DNA of 31,253 nt from an uncultured Moraxella sp. (GCA_943908405.1 CALTTE010000010.1:1-31253), one strand, 5' to 3'. Numbered from the stretch's first letter, positions 1 to 8,452 are shown. Translations and numbers: made by a program. The notes: generated by a model from the letters alone, not told the origin.

Positions 1-221
1 TGGCCGATGGCTTAGCGAGTAAATGGCTTGAGGTGCTAGGCTGTGGTATGGTACATCCCAAAGTTTTGGCAAATTGCGGTATTGACCCCAATGAATATCA
101 AGGCTTTGCGTTTGGTATGGGTATTGAACGTTTTGCGATGTTGTATTATGGCGTGAGCGACTTGCGTTTGTTTTACCAAAATGATGTGCGTTTTTTAAGT
201 CAGTTTTCGGCGGTGATTTGA
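1..221 (+). CDS. pheS: Phenylalanine--tRNA ligase alpha subunit, C-terminal end (partial)
   Basis: The window opens inside a gene whose reading frame starts at base 3. About 72 codons remain before the TGA stop. The visible end contains KWLEVLGCGMVHP and then FGMGIERFAMLYYG, the class II aminoacyl-tRNA synthetase motif 3 with its invariant arginine, as found at the C-terminus of PheS. PheS forms the catalytic half of the cytoplasmic (alpha-beta)2 enzyme that charges tRNA-Phe. The next gene is pheT, the partner subunit, which supports the call, although a 304-base AT-rich gap separates the two, much larger than in E. coli. The 5' end lies outside the window. Confidence 0.96.
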   Translation, partial: ADGLASKWLEVLGCGMVHPKVLANCGIDPNEYQGFAFGMGIERFAMLYYGVSDLRLFYQNDVRFLSQFSAVI

Positions 222-525
222 TTGAGTTAAATAACTTGGTACTTAAATAATTGGGTGTAAATTTAAGTATTAAACAAATTAAGTATTGAAAGTTAAGCAT
301 TTATTAAGTATCTTAATTTAATTAAAATACGAATACTAAGTTATTGAATTTAAATCAATTATTTAAAAAATGCTAGTAGCGGTTTTAAATCAACTGTTTT
401 AAACCAACCGTTGTAAACCAATGGCGTTAAATTAACCGTTTTAAATTAATGCTTTTGATGGGCTGAATGCTGACAGCTTAGATAGTGGCTATTAAATTTG
501 CCTAACGATGGATGAAGGATAAATA
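222..525. other. pheS-pheT intergenic region, AT-rich degenerate tandem repeats
   Basis: This 304-base gap holds no convincing gene. It is strongly AT-rich. Its first part (about 223-330) reads as decayed copies of a roughly 15-16 base TTAAATAA-like unit, and its second part is the 14-base array listed separately. The pheT ribosome binding site AAGGA is at 515-519. I saw no confident promoter or Rho-independent terminator, so pheS and pheT may still be co-transcribed. Confidence 0.6.
387..456. repeat. Five 14-bp degenerate tandem repeats
   Basis: Five consecutive 14-base units of the form AAAYYAAYSGYTTT can be laid end to end without gaps: 387-400, 401-414, 415-428, 429-442 and 443-456. Examples are AAATCAACTGTTTT and AAATTAACCGTTTT. 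The copies differ at several positions, which suggests an old expansion. It is one of many such arrays in this window. Confidence 0.75.
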
Positions 526-2955
526 ATGAAAATAAGTGAAAATTGGTTGCGTGAGTGGGTTAATCCCAAAATAAATGCCGTCCAAATCGGCGAACAATTA
601 ACAATGGCAGGGCTTGAGCTTGACGGTTTGAGTAAAGTCGCCAAAGATTTTAGCGGTGTGGTTGTGGGTGAGGTAAAGGCACTGGCTCCCCACCCAGATG
701 CTGACCGCCTAAAAATCGCAAGTGTTGCGATTGATGACAGTCGGCCACTGTTGCAAATTGTCTGTGGGGCAAGCAATGTCGCTGTTGGCATTAAAATACC
801 TGTGGCAACGATTGGGGCGGTCTTGCCTGCCAATGACAAAGCCGATGGCGATAAAACCGCTGGCAAGCCCTTTGTGATTAAAAAAGGCAAATTGCGTGGG
901 GTAGTGTCAGAGGGTATGCTCTGCGGTGGGGCGGAGATTGATTTGGATGATGGCGTTGATGGGCTACTTATTTTGCCAGACGACGCCCCTGTGGGCGAGA
1001 ATTTACGCACTTATTTGGGGCTTGATAGTCATATATTGGATATTGCCATCACCCCCAATCGTGGCGATTGTTTGAGCGTACAAGGCGTGGCTCGTGAGCT
1101 TGCGGTATTAAATGAATTGCCCTTTGTGTTGCCGTTTGATGGAACAGCAAGTGCCATCACCACTCAGGCAAGCCAGCCAATTACAGTTGCAACAGAGGCT
1201 TGTCCTCGCTATTTGGCACAGGTGGTAACAGGGCTTAACAACATCTTAACACCGCCAATGATACAAAATAAGCTCATCGCTTCTGGCATTCGCCCTAAAA
1301 ATTTGCTGGTTGATGTAACCAATTATGTGCTGATAGAGCTAGGACAACCCTTGCACGCTTTTGATAAAGCCAAAATTGTCGGTACAATTACCGTCAGAAT
1401 TGCCAAACAAGGCGAAACCTTACAGCTACTTAATGAGCAAACCATCACGTTTACAGGCGATGAGCTGGTGATTGCTGATGATGAGGGGGTGATTGCTTTG
1501 GCAGGGATTATGGGCGGACTTAGAACAGCGGTAAGCGATAGTACAACCGAGATTGTGCTAGAAAGTGCGTTTTTTGACCCATTGGCGATTGCAGGGCGTG
1601 CCAGACGCTTTGGGCTACATACCGACGCATCACAGCGTTTTGAGCGGGGGGTAGATTTTGAGCTACCAAGCCTTGCGTTAAATCGTGCGGTCAATCTGCT
1701 TGTGCAATATGGTGATGGACAAGTAGGGCAAATAAGCCAGCACGACAACCAAGCCGCCTTGCCAGTGCGTGCCAATATCGCTTTGCCTTTTGCTAAAATT
1801 GCTGAAAAACTGGGTGTTAGTCTTGACCAAAAAACTGTGCTGACTATTTTAAATCAGCTACATATCCAAGCGTTGATTGACAAAAATGATGATGGCGATG
1901 TGTTGGTTGCTACCGCCCCAAGCCATCGCTTTGATATCGCCATCGGTGAGGATTTGATTGAAGAGATTGCTCGCATTTATGGCTATAATAATATTGACAA
2001 TCGCTTGCCAAGTTTTGCGGTCAATCTAAGCGATGACCGTGAGCAAGTGTTGATAAAAACGCTAAAAAATCGGCTGGTGAATGCAGGTTACTTTGAGGCG
2101 ATTAGCTTTAGCTTTAGTGATGAAAAAGTGGATAGCTTGTTTGGCGACAGCCCAAAACCGCTTGCCCTTGCCAATCCTATCTCGTCAGAGCTTGGGGTGA
2201 TGAGACGCACGCTACTGTCTAGCTTGTTGCCGTGTGTGCAGTATAATTTAAACCGTCAAACAAGCCGTGTGCGACTGTTTGAGACAGGACTGCGTTTTGT
2301 AGGCGAAACGGTGGCAACTCTAGAGCAAATCCCAACGCTGGCATTGGTGGCGACAGGTGAGCGTGATGATAAGGCGATTTCTGGGGCGGTGATGGATTTT
2401 TATGCTTTTAAAGCCGATGTGGAGCGGTTGTTGTCGCCTTATAGTAATAATGGCACACTGAGCTATCAGCGTAGCGATAAGGTGTTTTTGCACACAGGGC
2501 AAGGGGCGGATGTTTATTGGCAAAGCAAAAAAATCGGCTGGTTTGGACAGCTACACCCCAAAGTTGCCGATACGCTTGATTTGCCGACAACGTGGGTCGC
2601 CCAGTTTGATATCCAAGCATTGCTTTTGTTGCACAGCACTTGGTCGGATATTAAAGCCCCAAGCAAATTTCCTAAGGTTCGCCGTGATTTTGCCTTTTTG
2701 GTGGACAATGATTTGCCGTGGCAGGAGATTGAGCAAGTGCTAAGACAACAAGCAGGGGTATTGATGAGTGATTGCTGGCTATTTGATGTATATGTGGGTG
2801 ATAAACTGCCTGTTGGTAAAAAATCATTGGCATTTGCAGTGGTGTGGCAAGACAGCGAAGGAACATTGCCTGACGCTCGCATTAAGGCGTTGAGCGATGC
2901 AATAATTAGTCAATTAACTGCCCAATTTGGGGCAAAATTGCGTGATGGTGAATAA
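526..2955 (+). CDS. pheT: Phenylalanine--tRNA ligase beta subunit
   Basis: This 809-residue protein has the usual length of a bacterial PheT (E. coli about 795). PheT partners PheS; it binds tRNA-Phe and carries the B3/B4 editing site that removes mis-attached tyrosine. The N-terminal tRNA-binding OB-fold is visible at about residues 43-150 (GVVVGEVKALAPHPDADRL, then VCGASNV and SEGMLCG). The B3/B4 and B5 domains follow, and the C-terminal anticodon-binding FDX-ACB domain begins near FPKVRRDFAFLVD. The ATG has a clear AAGGA at 515-519 with 6-base spacing. The stop is only two bases before ihfA, so the two genes are probably translationally coupled, as in the enterobacterial pheST-ihfA operon. 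Nothing is truncated. Confidence 0.98.
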   Translation: MKISENWLREWVNPKINAVQIGEQLTMAGLELDGLSKVAKDFSGVVVGEVKALAPHPDADRLKIASVAIDDSRPLLQIVCGASNVAVGIKIPVATIGAVLPANDKADGDKTAGKPFVIKKGKLRGVVSEGMLCGGAEIDLDDGVDGLLILPDDAPVGENLRTYLGLDSHILDIAITPNRGDCLSVQGVARELAVLNELPFVLPFDGTASAITTQASQPITVATEACPRYLAQVVTGLNNILTPPMIQNKLIASGIRPKNLLVDVTNYVLIELGQPLHAFDKAKIVGTITVRIAKQGETLQLLNEQTITFTGDELVIADDEGVIALAGIMGGLRTAVSDSTTEIVLESAFFDPLAIAGRARRFGLHTDASQRFERGVDFELPSLALNRAVNLLVQYGDGQVGQISQHDNQAALPVRANIALPFAKIAEKLGVSLDQKTVLTILNQLHIQALIDKNDDGDVLVATAPSHRFDIAIGEDLIEEIARIYGYNNIDNRLPSFAVNLSDDREQVLIKTLKNRLVNAGYFEAISFSFSDEKVDSLFGDSPKPLALANPISSELGVMRRTLLSSLLPCVQYNLNRQTSRVRLFETGLRFVGETVATLEQIPTLALVATGERDDKAISGAVMDFYAFKADVERLLSPYSNNGTLSYQRSDKVFLHTGQGADVYWQSKKIGWFGQLHPKVADTLDLPTTWVAQFDIQALLLLHSTWSDIKAPSKFPKVRRDFAFLVDNDLPWQEIEQVLRQQAGVLMSDCWLFDVYVGDKLPVGKKSLAFAVVWQDSEGTLPDARIKALSDAIISQLTAQFGAKLRDGE

Positions 2956-2957
2956 TA

Positions 2958-3248
2958 ATGACAATAAAAAAACTAACCAAAGCAGAAATGATGACGCATT
3001 TAATGCAGGAGTTGTCGCTTAGTAAACAGCAGGCACGCCTGATTGTTGAGGGATTTTTTGAGCAAATCACACTTGGATTGTCACAGCAGGGCGTGGTAAA
3101 AATATCAGGATTTGGTACATTTGAGGTTAAAGAAAAGTCCCCCCGCCCTGGCCGCAACCCCAAAACAGGTGAGCCTGCTACCATTGACGCCCGTCGTGTG
3201 GTGAGCTTTCGGGCGGGGCAAAAGTTTCGTAAACGTATCAAAACGTAA
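2958..3248 (+). CDS. ihfA: Integration host factor subunit alpha
   Basis: A 96-residue protein of the HU/IHF family. IHF alpha pairs with IHF beta to bind and sharply bend specific DNA sites in the nucleoid, helping sigma-54 promoters, recombination and replication. The sequence shows the N-terminal helices (KLTKAEMMTHL), the conserved GFGTFEVKEKSPRPGRNPKTGE stretch that forms the DNA-inserting beta arm, and a basic C-terminus (FRAGQKFRKRIK). IHF alpha is preferred over HU because of the ARRVVSFRAGQKFRKRI ending and because the gene follows pheT, its place in many gammaproteobacteria. There is a two-base gap after pheT. Presence of rpoN in the same window is compatible with an IHF/sigma-54 regulatory circuit, but no direct link is visible. 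Confidence 0.97.
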   Translation: MTIKKLTKAEMMTHLMQELSLSKQQARLIVEGFFEQITLGLSQQGVVKISGFGTFEVKEKSPRPGRNPKTGEPATIDARRVVSFRAGQKFRKRIKT

Positions 3249-3282
3249 TATTTTTGTTGCACTCAAGCGGATTCTGTTGTAT

Positions 3283-3335
3283 GCTAAAACCTAATAAAGC
3301 CAAAACCCAATAAATTAAAGGCAAAGCCCAATAAA
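3283..3335. repeat. Three 16-bp tandem repeats after ihfA
   Basis: Units at 3283-3298 (GCTAAAACCTAATAAA), 3299-3314 (GCCAAAACCCAATAAA) and, after a 5-base spacer, 3320-3335 (GGCAAAGCCCAATAAA). The array begins 34 bases after the ihfA stop. The rest of the 298-base ihfA-artP gap is T-rich with loosely repeated TTTGGCTTATT-like words. No clear terminator or promoter is visible. Confidence 0.75.
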
Positions 3336-3546
3336 GAACGTCCAACAAAGACAAGGCTTAACAAAAGCGAGAGGTACAAATAGCGAGAGATTGATTGCTG
3401 TTGTGTGTGTTTAAATTTGGCTTGGTAATTAATCTGGCTTATCTTAGTTTGGCTTATTTGGGCTGTTGTTTTTAGCTATTTTTTAGGCTGTTTTTTGGTA
3501 GTTGCTATGGCTTGTTTTTATGGTTTTATTATTTTGGATTAAATAA

Positions 3547-4317
3547 ATGTCAAAATCTTCTGTTGCTCTTGATTTGCAAGACATTCATAAAAGTTATGGT
3601 AACCTTGAGGTATTAAAAGGGGTGTCATTAACAGCTTATGATGGCGATGTGATTAGTATTTTAGGCTCGTCAGGTTCTGGTAAATCCACGTTATTACGCT
3701 GTGTTAATTTGCTTGAAGCACCCACCAAGGGCAAGATTTTTTTGGGCAATGAAGAGTTGTTGTTAAAGCCATCAAAATCAGGGCTAATTGCCAAAAATCC
3801 ACGCCAGTTAGAGCAGTTGCGTGCCAAGGTGGGTTTTGTGTTTCAAAGTTTTAATTTGTGGCCACATAAAAGTATTATCAATAACATCATTGAAGGACCA
3901 ACACAAGTACTCAAAAAAAGCAAAGATGAGGCCATCGCAGAGGCAGAAGCGTTACTTGCCAAGGTCGGGCTGTTGGACAAAAAAGACGCCTACCCTGATA
4001 ATTTATCGGGCGGTCAAAGACAGCGTGTAGCCATCGCTCGGGCATTGGCAATGCAGCCACAGGTATTATTGTTTGATGAGCCAACCTCTGCCCTTGACCC
4101 TGAGCTTGTCAATGAAGTGTTATTTGTGATGCGTGATTTGGCCAATGAAGGGCGGACAATGCTGATTGTAACTCACGAGATGCGTTTTGCTCGTGAAGTG
4201 TCAAGCCAAGTGGTGTTTTTGCATCAAGGTAAAATTGAAGAGATGGGCGCACCCACCCAAGTTTTTGATAACCCCACATCGCCGCGTGTGCGTGAATTTA
4301 TGGCGGCACATCAGTAG
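3547..4317 (+). CDS. artP: Polar amino-acid ABC transporter ATP-binding protein (ArtP/HisP/GlnQ family)
   Basis: This 256-residue protein is a cytoplasmic ATPase that powers an amino-acid importer. All ABC motifs are present: Walker A GSSGSGKST (residues 40-48), Q-loop Q100, signature LSGGQ (153-157), Walker B VLLFDEP (173-179) and the switch histidine H210 in VTHEM. The SFNLWPH stretch after the Q-loop is typical of the polar amino-acid (PAAT) subfamily. Length matches ArtP/HisP. The start has only a weak GGA at 3536-3538. Three binding proteins and two permeases follow on the same strand, giving the order P-J-J-J-Q-M. This resembles artPIQM of E. coli, so arginine or another basic amino acid is the best guess, but histidine, lysine or glutamine cannot be excluded by sequence reading. 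Confidence 0.9.
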   Translation: MSKSSVALDLQDIHKSYGNLEVLKGVSLTAYDGDVISILGSSGSGKSTLLRCVNLLEAPTKGKIFLGNEELLLKPSKSGLIAKNPRQLEQLRAKVGFVFQSFNLWPHKSIINNIIEGPTQVLKKSKDEAIAEAEALLAKVGLLDKKDAYPDNLSGGQRQRVAIARALAMQPQVLLFDEPTSALDPELVNEVLFVMRDLANEGRTMLIVTHEMRFAREVSSQVVFLHQGKIEEMGAPTQVFDNPTSPRVREFMAAHQ

Positions 4318-4404
4318 TGGTGGCTTGAGTGCAATGTAAGATAGGTTTGCTGTTGGGATAAAGATTATGAATTGAATGTGTAGTAATCAGGTAAAGGAAT
4401 GTTT

Positions 4405-5166
4405 ATGAAAAGACTGATATGGTTATTGCCCTTTGGGGCGTTGTTATTTGCTTGTAGTGAGTCTACCACACCGCCAGCCAATCAAGCCAGCGACAAGCGT
4501 GTCATTAAAATTGCCACCGAGGGAGCTTATCCCCCATTTAATGACTTATCGTCTGATGGGCGACTTATTGGCTTTGATGTTGATGTGATGAACGCCATTT
4601 GTGCTAAGATGGCGACAGAGTGCGAGATAATCGCCCAAGATTGGGACGGGATTATTCCTGGTCTTTTGACCAATAAATACGATGCCATTATTGCTGGTAT
4701 GTCCATCACGCCAGAGCGTAGCCAGCAAGTGGATTTTAGCGAGCCGTATTTTTCTAATACCATAGTATGGCTTGCCAAAGACGGTAGTTTTGACCCTAGT
4801 AATATCCAAAATAAAACGCTAGGCAGCCAGCGTTCTACAACAGCGGCAAGTTATATCACCAATCAATACGATGGTAAAAACGGCAACCGTGTGCAATTGT
4901 ACGACAGCTACATCAATGCTTATTTGGATTTGAAAGCAGGTCGCAACGAGGCGGTAATGGCAGAAAAAGTCTCCGCCCAAGAATGGCTTAAAGACAATGA
5001 GGGCTTTGGGCTGGTTGGTGATGAGATTGATAATAATGACCATATTGCCATTGCTGTGCGTCAAGATGATCCATTAAGGGCAGAATTTAATCAAGCACTA
5101 AAGCAAATCAAAGCCTCAGGTGAGCTTGCCGCCATTGAGGCAAAATATTTTAATCAATCGTTTTAA
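4405..5166 (+). CDS. Amino-acid ABC transporter substrate-binding lipoprotein, paralogue 1
   Basis: A 253-residue periplasmic binding protein (SBP_bac_3 family) that delivers an amino acid to the ArtQM-type permease. The signal peptide ends in the lipobox LFAC (Cys17), so it is probably membrane-anchored. I place the start at 4405 because the AGGA at 4395-4398 sits 6 bases upstream; the earlier in-frame ATG at 4399 touches the ribosome binding site. Family motifs are visible: KIATEGAYPPFN, GFDVDVM, QDWDGIIPGL and MSITPERS with R105, expected to hold the ligand carboxylate. At the position where both paralogues and HisJ/LAO proteins have an aspartate that holds the ligand amino group, this copy has Glu187 (AEKVSAQEWL), a possible specificity change. 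The stop lies within a 13-base tandem repeat. Confidence 0.88.
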   Translation: MKRLIWLLPFGALLFACSESTTPPANQASDKRVIKIATEGAYPPFNDLSSDGRLIGFDVDVMNAICAKMATECEIIAQDWDGIIPGLLTNKYDAIIAGMSITPERSQQVDFSEPYFSNTIVWLAKDGSFDPSNIQNKTLGSQRSTTAASYITNQYDGKNGNRVQLYDSYINAYLDLKAGRNEAVMAEKVSAQEWLKDNEGFGLVGDEIDNNDHIAIAVRQDDPLRAEFNQALKQIKASGELAAIEAKYFNQSF

Positions 5167-5185
5167 TCAATTATTTTAATCAATG
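5147..5185. repeat. Three 13-bp tandem repeats across a stop codon
   Basis: Units ATTTTAATCAATC (5147-5159), GTTTTAATCAATT (5160-5172) and ATTTTAATCAATG (5173-5185) are nearly identical. They span the last codons and the TAA stop (5164-5166) of the first binding-protein gene. Paralogue 3 stops directly after the shared KYF, so the repeat may have lengthened paralogue 1 by four residues (NQSF). Confidence 0.85.
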
Positions 5186-5662
5186 ACTTGGTTGCGATGA
5201 TGTCGTGGTGGAATTATGATGTACTAGAATGATTGACAGTACAGGGTGTTACAATGAATGGCGTATGTCAAAATTAAATATTACTGTATTATTACAATTG
5301 ATTACAAAATTATCTTGACAGATGGTAAAATTTTAAAAAATTGCCTTGCAATTGGTGGTATAAAAGGTAATAATAAATCAGCAATGTTTAAATGATATAC
5401 TAATAGTCAATCCGTTATATGTCTAGCTAATTAAGTAGGCACTTGATAATTGATAAGAATGTTAAAATAATGTATTTAAAACAATGTTATTTAAAACAAG
5501 TTATTTAAAACAATGTGTTGAACGAAAGTCAATGGGTGTTGAACGACAGTTAATGCTCATCAATTTAAATTGCTTTGGTGATTGATGTGCATCTTTAGAC
5601 TTATGTCAATGCGTTTAATAATGTCAATGCGTTTAATAATATGTGAATATGGAGTAATTGCG
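5186..5662. other. Intergenic region between binding-protein genes 1 and 2
   Basis: About 480 AT-rich bases without a supported gene. A decayed repeat of ATGTTATTTAAAACA occupies 5470-5512 (units of 14, 15 and 14 bases), followed by two related copies of GTGTTGAACGAMAGTYAATG at about 5515-5555. TTGACA occurs near 5316 but without a good -10 at the right distance. The length suggests that gene 2 may have its own promoter, which I cannot place. Confidence 0.5.
5603..5638. repeat. Perfect 18-bp tandem duplication upstream of binding-protein gene 2
   Basis: ATGTCAATGCGTTTAATA occurs twice back to back (5603-5620 and 5621-5638), 24 bases before the chosen start at 5663. The reading frame stays open through it, which would add a spurious MSMRLIMSMRLI-type extension. 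That extension is rejected because the signal peptide and ribosome binding site point to 5663. Confidence 0.9.
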
Positions 5663-6511
5663 ATGTTTAAAGCAAAATTTGGGTTTGTTCTTGGCTTGAT
5701 GAGTGTATGTGCTTTGACTGCCTGTAGTGAATCTAGCGACACCGCTGGCACACAGTCAGCTACCAATACACCAACGCAAGTGCGGATTGCCACCGAATCC
5801 AATTATAGACCCTTTAGTTATTTGGATAATGAGGGTAACCATCAAGGCTTTGAGATTGATTTAATTCACGCTTTGTGTCGCCAAATGCAAGCCGATTGTA
5901 CCATAAGCTCGCAAGACTGGGAGTCCATCATACCTGGTCTTATCGCCAATAACTATGATGCAATTTTTGCCAGTATGTCAGCCACCGATGAAAGACGAAA
6001 AACGGTGAATTTTTCTGAACCTTATTTTAATAACAAATTAGTGCTTATCGGCAAAAAAGGTGATGACACAACCATTGATGGTATCGCAGGCAAAAACATT
6101 GCTGTTCAGCAGGCCACGGTTGCCGCAAAATATTTGGCTGACCAGCACCCTGAAGCTAATGTTAAAATTTATGACAAGCAGGTTAATTCTTATTTGGATT
6201 TGGGAACAGGGCGGATAGCGTATTTATTGTCTGATATCGCCCCTGCACTTGATTGGCTAAAAACCGAGCAAGGATCGAGTTTTGAAATCAAAGGTCAGCC
6301 GATTGACATTAATGATAACGTTGCGATTGCAATGCGTCAAGAAGACACGGAGCTTGCCGATAAATTTAACAGTGCATTGGCAGCCTTAAAAAGTAGCGGT
6401 GAATACGATAATATCGTTAATAAATATTTTGATTTAAATGCCATCAACGGCACGCCATCGGAGGCAACGCCAGCAAGTGATGCTGATGCTGACGCCAGCA
6501 ATAATCAGTAG
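5663..6511 (+). CDS. Amino-acid ABC transporter substrate-binding lipoprotein, paralogue 2
   Basis: A 282-residue SBP_bac_3 lipoprotein, second of three in tandem. The start at 5663 is chosen because GGAG (5651-5654) lies 8 bases upstream and the protein then begins with a normal lipoprotein signal ending LTAC (Cys21). The core motifs are RIATESNYRPFSY, GFEIDLI, QDWESIIPGL, MSATDERR (R111) and LLSDIAPALDWL (D191, the expected amino-group contact). It is the most divergent of the three: ESNYRPFSY replaces EGAYxPFN, WES replaces WDG, and TDER replaces TPER, all near the predicted ligand pocket, so its ligand may differ. A C-terminal tail of about 25 residues beyond NKYF, rich in Ala, Asp, Ser and Thr (EATPASDADADASNNQ), is absent in the neighbours and looks disordered. 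Confidence 0.87.
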   Translation: MFKAKFGFVLGLMSVCALTACSESSDTAGTQSATNTPTQVRIATESNYRPFSYLDNEGNHQGFEIDLIHALCRQMQADCTISSQDWESIIPGLIANNYDAIFASMSATDERRKTVNFSEPYFNNKLVLIGKKGDDTTIDGIAGKNIAVQQATVAAKYLADQHPEANVKIYDKQVNSYLDLGTGRIAYLLSDIAPALDWLKTEQGSSFEIKGQPIDINDNVAIAMRQEDTELADKFNSALAALKSSGEYDNIVNKYFDLNAINGTPSEATPASDADADASNNQ

Positions 6512-6520
6512 AGCAACTAA

Positions 6521-6616
6521 TGCAAGCAATGACCAGTGCAAGCAATGACCAGTGCAAGCAATGACCAGTGCAAGCAATGACCAGTGCAAGCAATGACAAG
6601 TGCAAGCAATGACAAG
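6521..6616. repeat. Six 16-bp tandem repeats (minisatellite)
   Basis: TGCAAGCAATGACCAG is repeated perfectly four times (6521-6584), followed by two copies with a C-to-A change (TGCAAGCAATGACAAG, 6585-6616). The array starts 10 bases after the stop of binding-protein gene 2. The near-perfect identity implies a recent expansion, so copy number should vary between strains. The remainder up to 6811 is AT-rich with no visible gene. Confidence 0.97.
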
Positions 6617-6811
6617 CGACAATTTAAGCGATTGTTAGAAAGTCATTGTTAAAAAAGCTGTTAAAAAATAGCCAGTAATATTTATCAGCCAATCAGGTTG
6701 ATGTCATAAAGTTGATAAATATTTTGATTTGGCTGGTTAAATTTGAATGACTGCTTTTGCATTATTACGTTTATGTTATTGAGTGAGGCTTGTTATTTGT
6801 TGGGGGGTAAA

Positions 6812-7585
6812 ATGAAAATGCGTTTTTTGGGTTTGTTGATGATATTTTTGCTGGTTGGTTGTAATAACGCGACGCAAGCACCAAAAAATAACAGTCATTC
6901 TAATCAAGCCAATCAATCTGTTTTGCGTATTGCCACCGAAGGGGCTTATGCCCCTTTTAATTATACCAATGCTGATGGCAGTTTGGGTGGTTTTGATATT
7001 GATTTGGCAAATGCAATTTGCAACAAAATGCAAGTTAGCTGTGAGATAAAGGCTCAAGATTGGGACGGCATTATTCCTGCCTTAAAAACGGGCAAATACG
7101 ATGTCATTGTTTCGGCGATGTCAGTAACCCCAGAGCGGAGCGAGCAGTTGGATTTCAGCCAACCGTATTTTGTTAATAGTTTGGTGTTTTTGACAAAATC
7201 GTCATCAGCGTTTGATCCAAGCCATCGCAAAAATATTGACAACGCTACTATTGCTGCCCAACGTGCCACGATTTCTAGCCAATGGTTGCAAAAAACTTAC
7301 CCCAATGCCAACGTTCAGCTTTATGACACATTAAATAACGCTTTTATGGATTTGGTGGCAGGGCGTGCCGATGCGATGATATCAGATAAAGTGCCTGCAC
7401 TTGCTTGGTTAAAAGGCGATAACGCCAAAGATTTTATCATCAAAGGCGATGACATTGATATTAACGATACCATTGCTATTGCTGTTAATAAGGGTGATGA
7501 TGAATTATTGTCAAAAATCAATACCGCTTTGGACGAATTAAAACAAGATGGTACTTATGATGTGATACTTGCGAAGTATTTTTGA
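6812..7585 (+). CDS. Amino-acid ABC transporter substrate-binding lipoprotein, paralogue 3
   Basis: A 257-residue SBP_bac_3 lipoprotein. The chosen ATG at 6812 follows a strong GGGGGG stretch (6802-6807) and yields a short signal peptide with lipobox LVGC (Cys17); ATG 6818 would also work. Core motifs are RIATEGAYAPFN, GFDIDLA, QDWDGIIPAL, MSVTPERS (R109) and MISDKVPALAWL (D192). It is closest to paralogue 1 in the ligand region but keeps the canonical aspartate that paralogue 1 replaces with glutamate. It ends at KYF, the natural family end. The permease genes start 141 bases downstream, so this copy may be the one most directly co-transcribed with them. The ligand is probably arginine or another cationic amino acid, by family resemblance only. 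Confidence 0.88.
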   Translation: MKMRFLGLLMIFLLVGCNNATQAPKNNSHSNQANQSVLRIATEGAYAPFNYTNADGSLGGFDIDLANAICNKMQVSCEIKAQDWDGIIPALKTGKYDVIVSAMSVTPERSEQLDFSQPYFVNSLVFLTKSSSAFDPSHRKNIDNATIAAQRATISSQWLQKTYPNANVQLYDTLNNAFMDLVAGRADAMISDKVPALAWLKGDNAKDFIIKGDDIDINDTIAIAVNKGDDELLSKINTALDELKQDGTYDVILAKYF

Positions 7586-7726
7586 ATTGGGGTTTTAAAG
7601 CCATGTCTTTAGAGTTTCAAATAGCGATTAGGTGGTGTTTGATTGATTGTGATGTGTTTGGACAATAAAAACAACACAAAGTATTGCACACAATAATAAC
7701 CGATGGGTAAAAAAGGATAACTTACC

Positions 7727-8452
7727 GTGATTGATTTACAAGGTTATGGCGGATTGCTCTTAAAAGGCACGCTGGTTACTGCCAAACTTGGGCTGGTCAG
7801 TTTGTTGTTTGGGCTTATTTTTGGACTGGTTGGGCTGGCATGCAAAACGTCTCGCTTTGCACCATTGCGATGGTTGGCACAAGGCTACACGACCATTGTG
7901 CGAGGTGTGCCTGAACTGTTGTTTGTGTTTTTTATTTATTTTGGTGGTAGCATTGCATTGCAAGCCTTATTAAAGGCAATGAATTACCATCAATATGTTG
8001 AAATTAGCCAGTTTTGGGCAGGGGTTACGGCATTGTCTTTGATGTTTGGGGCGTATGCCACCGAAGTATTTAAAATGGCGTTACAAGAAATCCCCCAAGG
8101 ACAATGGGAGGCAGCACAAAGCATTGGCATGCGACCCGCCCAGACGTTTTTTCGGATTATTTTGCCACAAATGTGGCTGGTGGCATTGCCAGGCTTGAGC
8201 AATTTAACCTTGGTATTATTAAAGGATACCGCCTTGGTGTCGGTGGTGGGGCTACAAGATTTGATGTATTTTTCATCACGGGCAGCTCAATCCACCCAAG
8301 AGCCGTTTACTTTTTATATGGCAGCAGCGATGGTGTATTTGCTTTTGACAACCGTTGTCATTGCGGTGATGTCGGTGGCAGAAAATTTCGCCAATCCTGC
8401 CAAACGCTATGCTAAATTCATCGCCAAGCAAAAAACTGGGGGTCGTCAATGA
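7727..8452 (+). CDS. artQ: Amino-acid ABC transporter permease (ArtQ-like)
   Basis: A 241-residue inner-membrane permease of the HisMQ type, with several hydrophobic segments (about residues 10-37, 60-80, 98-112, 155-175 and 200-225). The TTIVRGVPELLFVFFIYFG segment and the EAA loop GQWEAAQSIGMRPAQ (about 125-139), which contacts the ATPase, are characteristic. The start is GTG at 7727 with AGGA at 7714-7717, spacing 9; no ATG fits. The stop overlaps the start of the next permease by four bases (ATGA), so the two are translationally coupled and should form a heterodimer. The ArtQ name rests on gene order and length (E. coli ArtQ 238 residues). Confidence 0.88.
   Translation: MIDLQGYGGLLLKGTLVTAKLGLVSLLFGLIFGLVGLACKTSRFAPLRWLAQGYTTIVRGVPELLFVFFIYFGGSIALQALLKAMNYHQYVEISQFWAGVTALSLMFGAYATEVFKMALQEIPQGQWEAAQSIGMRPAQTFFRIILPQMWLVALPGLSNLTLVLLKDTALVSVVGLQDLMYFSSRAAQSTQEPFTFYMAAAMVYLLLTTVVIAVMSVAENFANPAKRYAKFIAKQKTGGRQ

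Noticed and set aside
492..1010. Minus-strand open frame of 172 codons over the start of pheT
   Set aside because: Ser/Pro/Thr-rich shadow of the pheT frame, with no ribosome binding site or known domain.
5582..5662. N-terminal extension of binding-protein 2 (MSMRLIMSMRLI)
   Set aside because: It is the translation of an 18-base tandem duplication; the lipoprotein signal and GGAG support the start at 5663.
6434..6622. Minus-strand open frame with repeated LHWSLLALVIACTGHC-like sequence
   Set aside because: It is only the reverse reading of the 16-base array and the end of binding-protein gene 2; no start signal or family resemblance.
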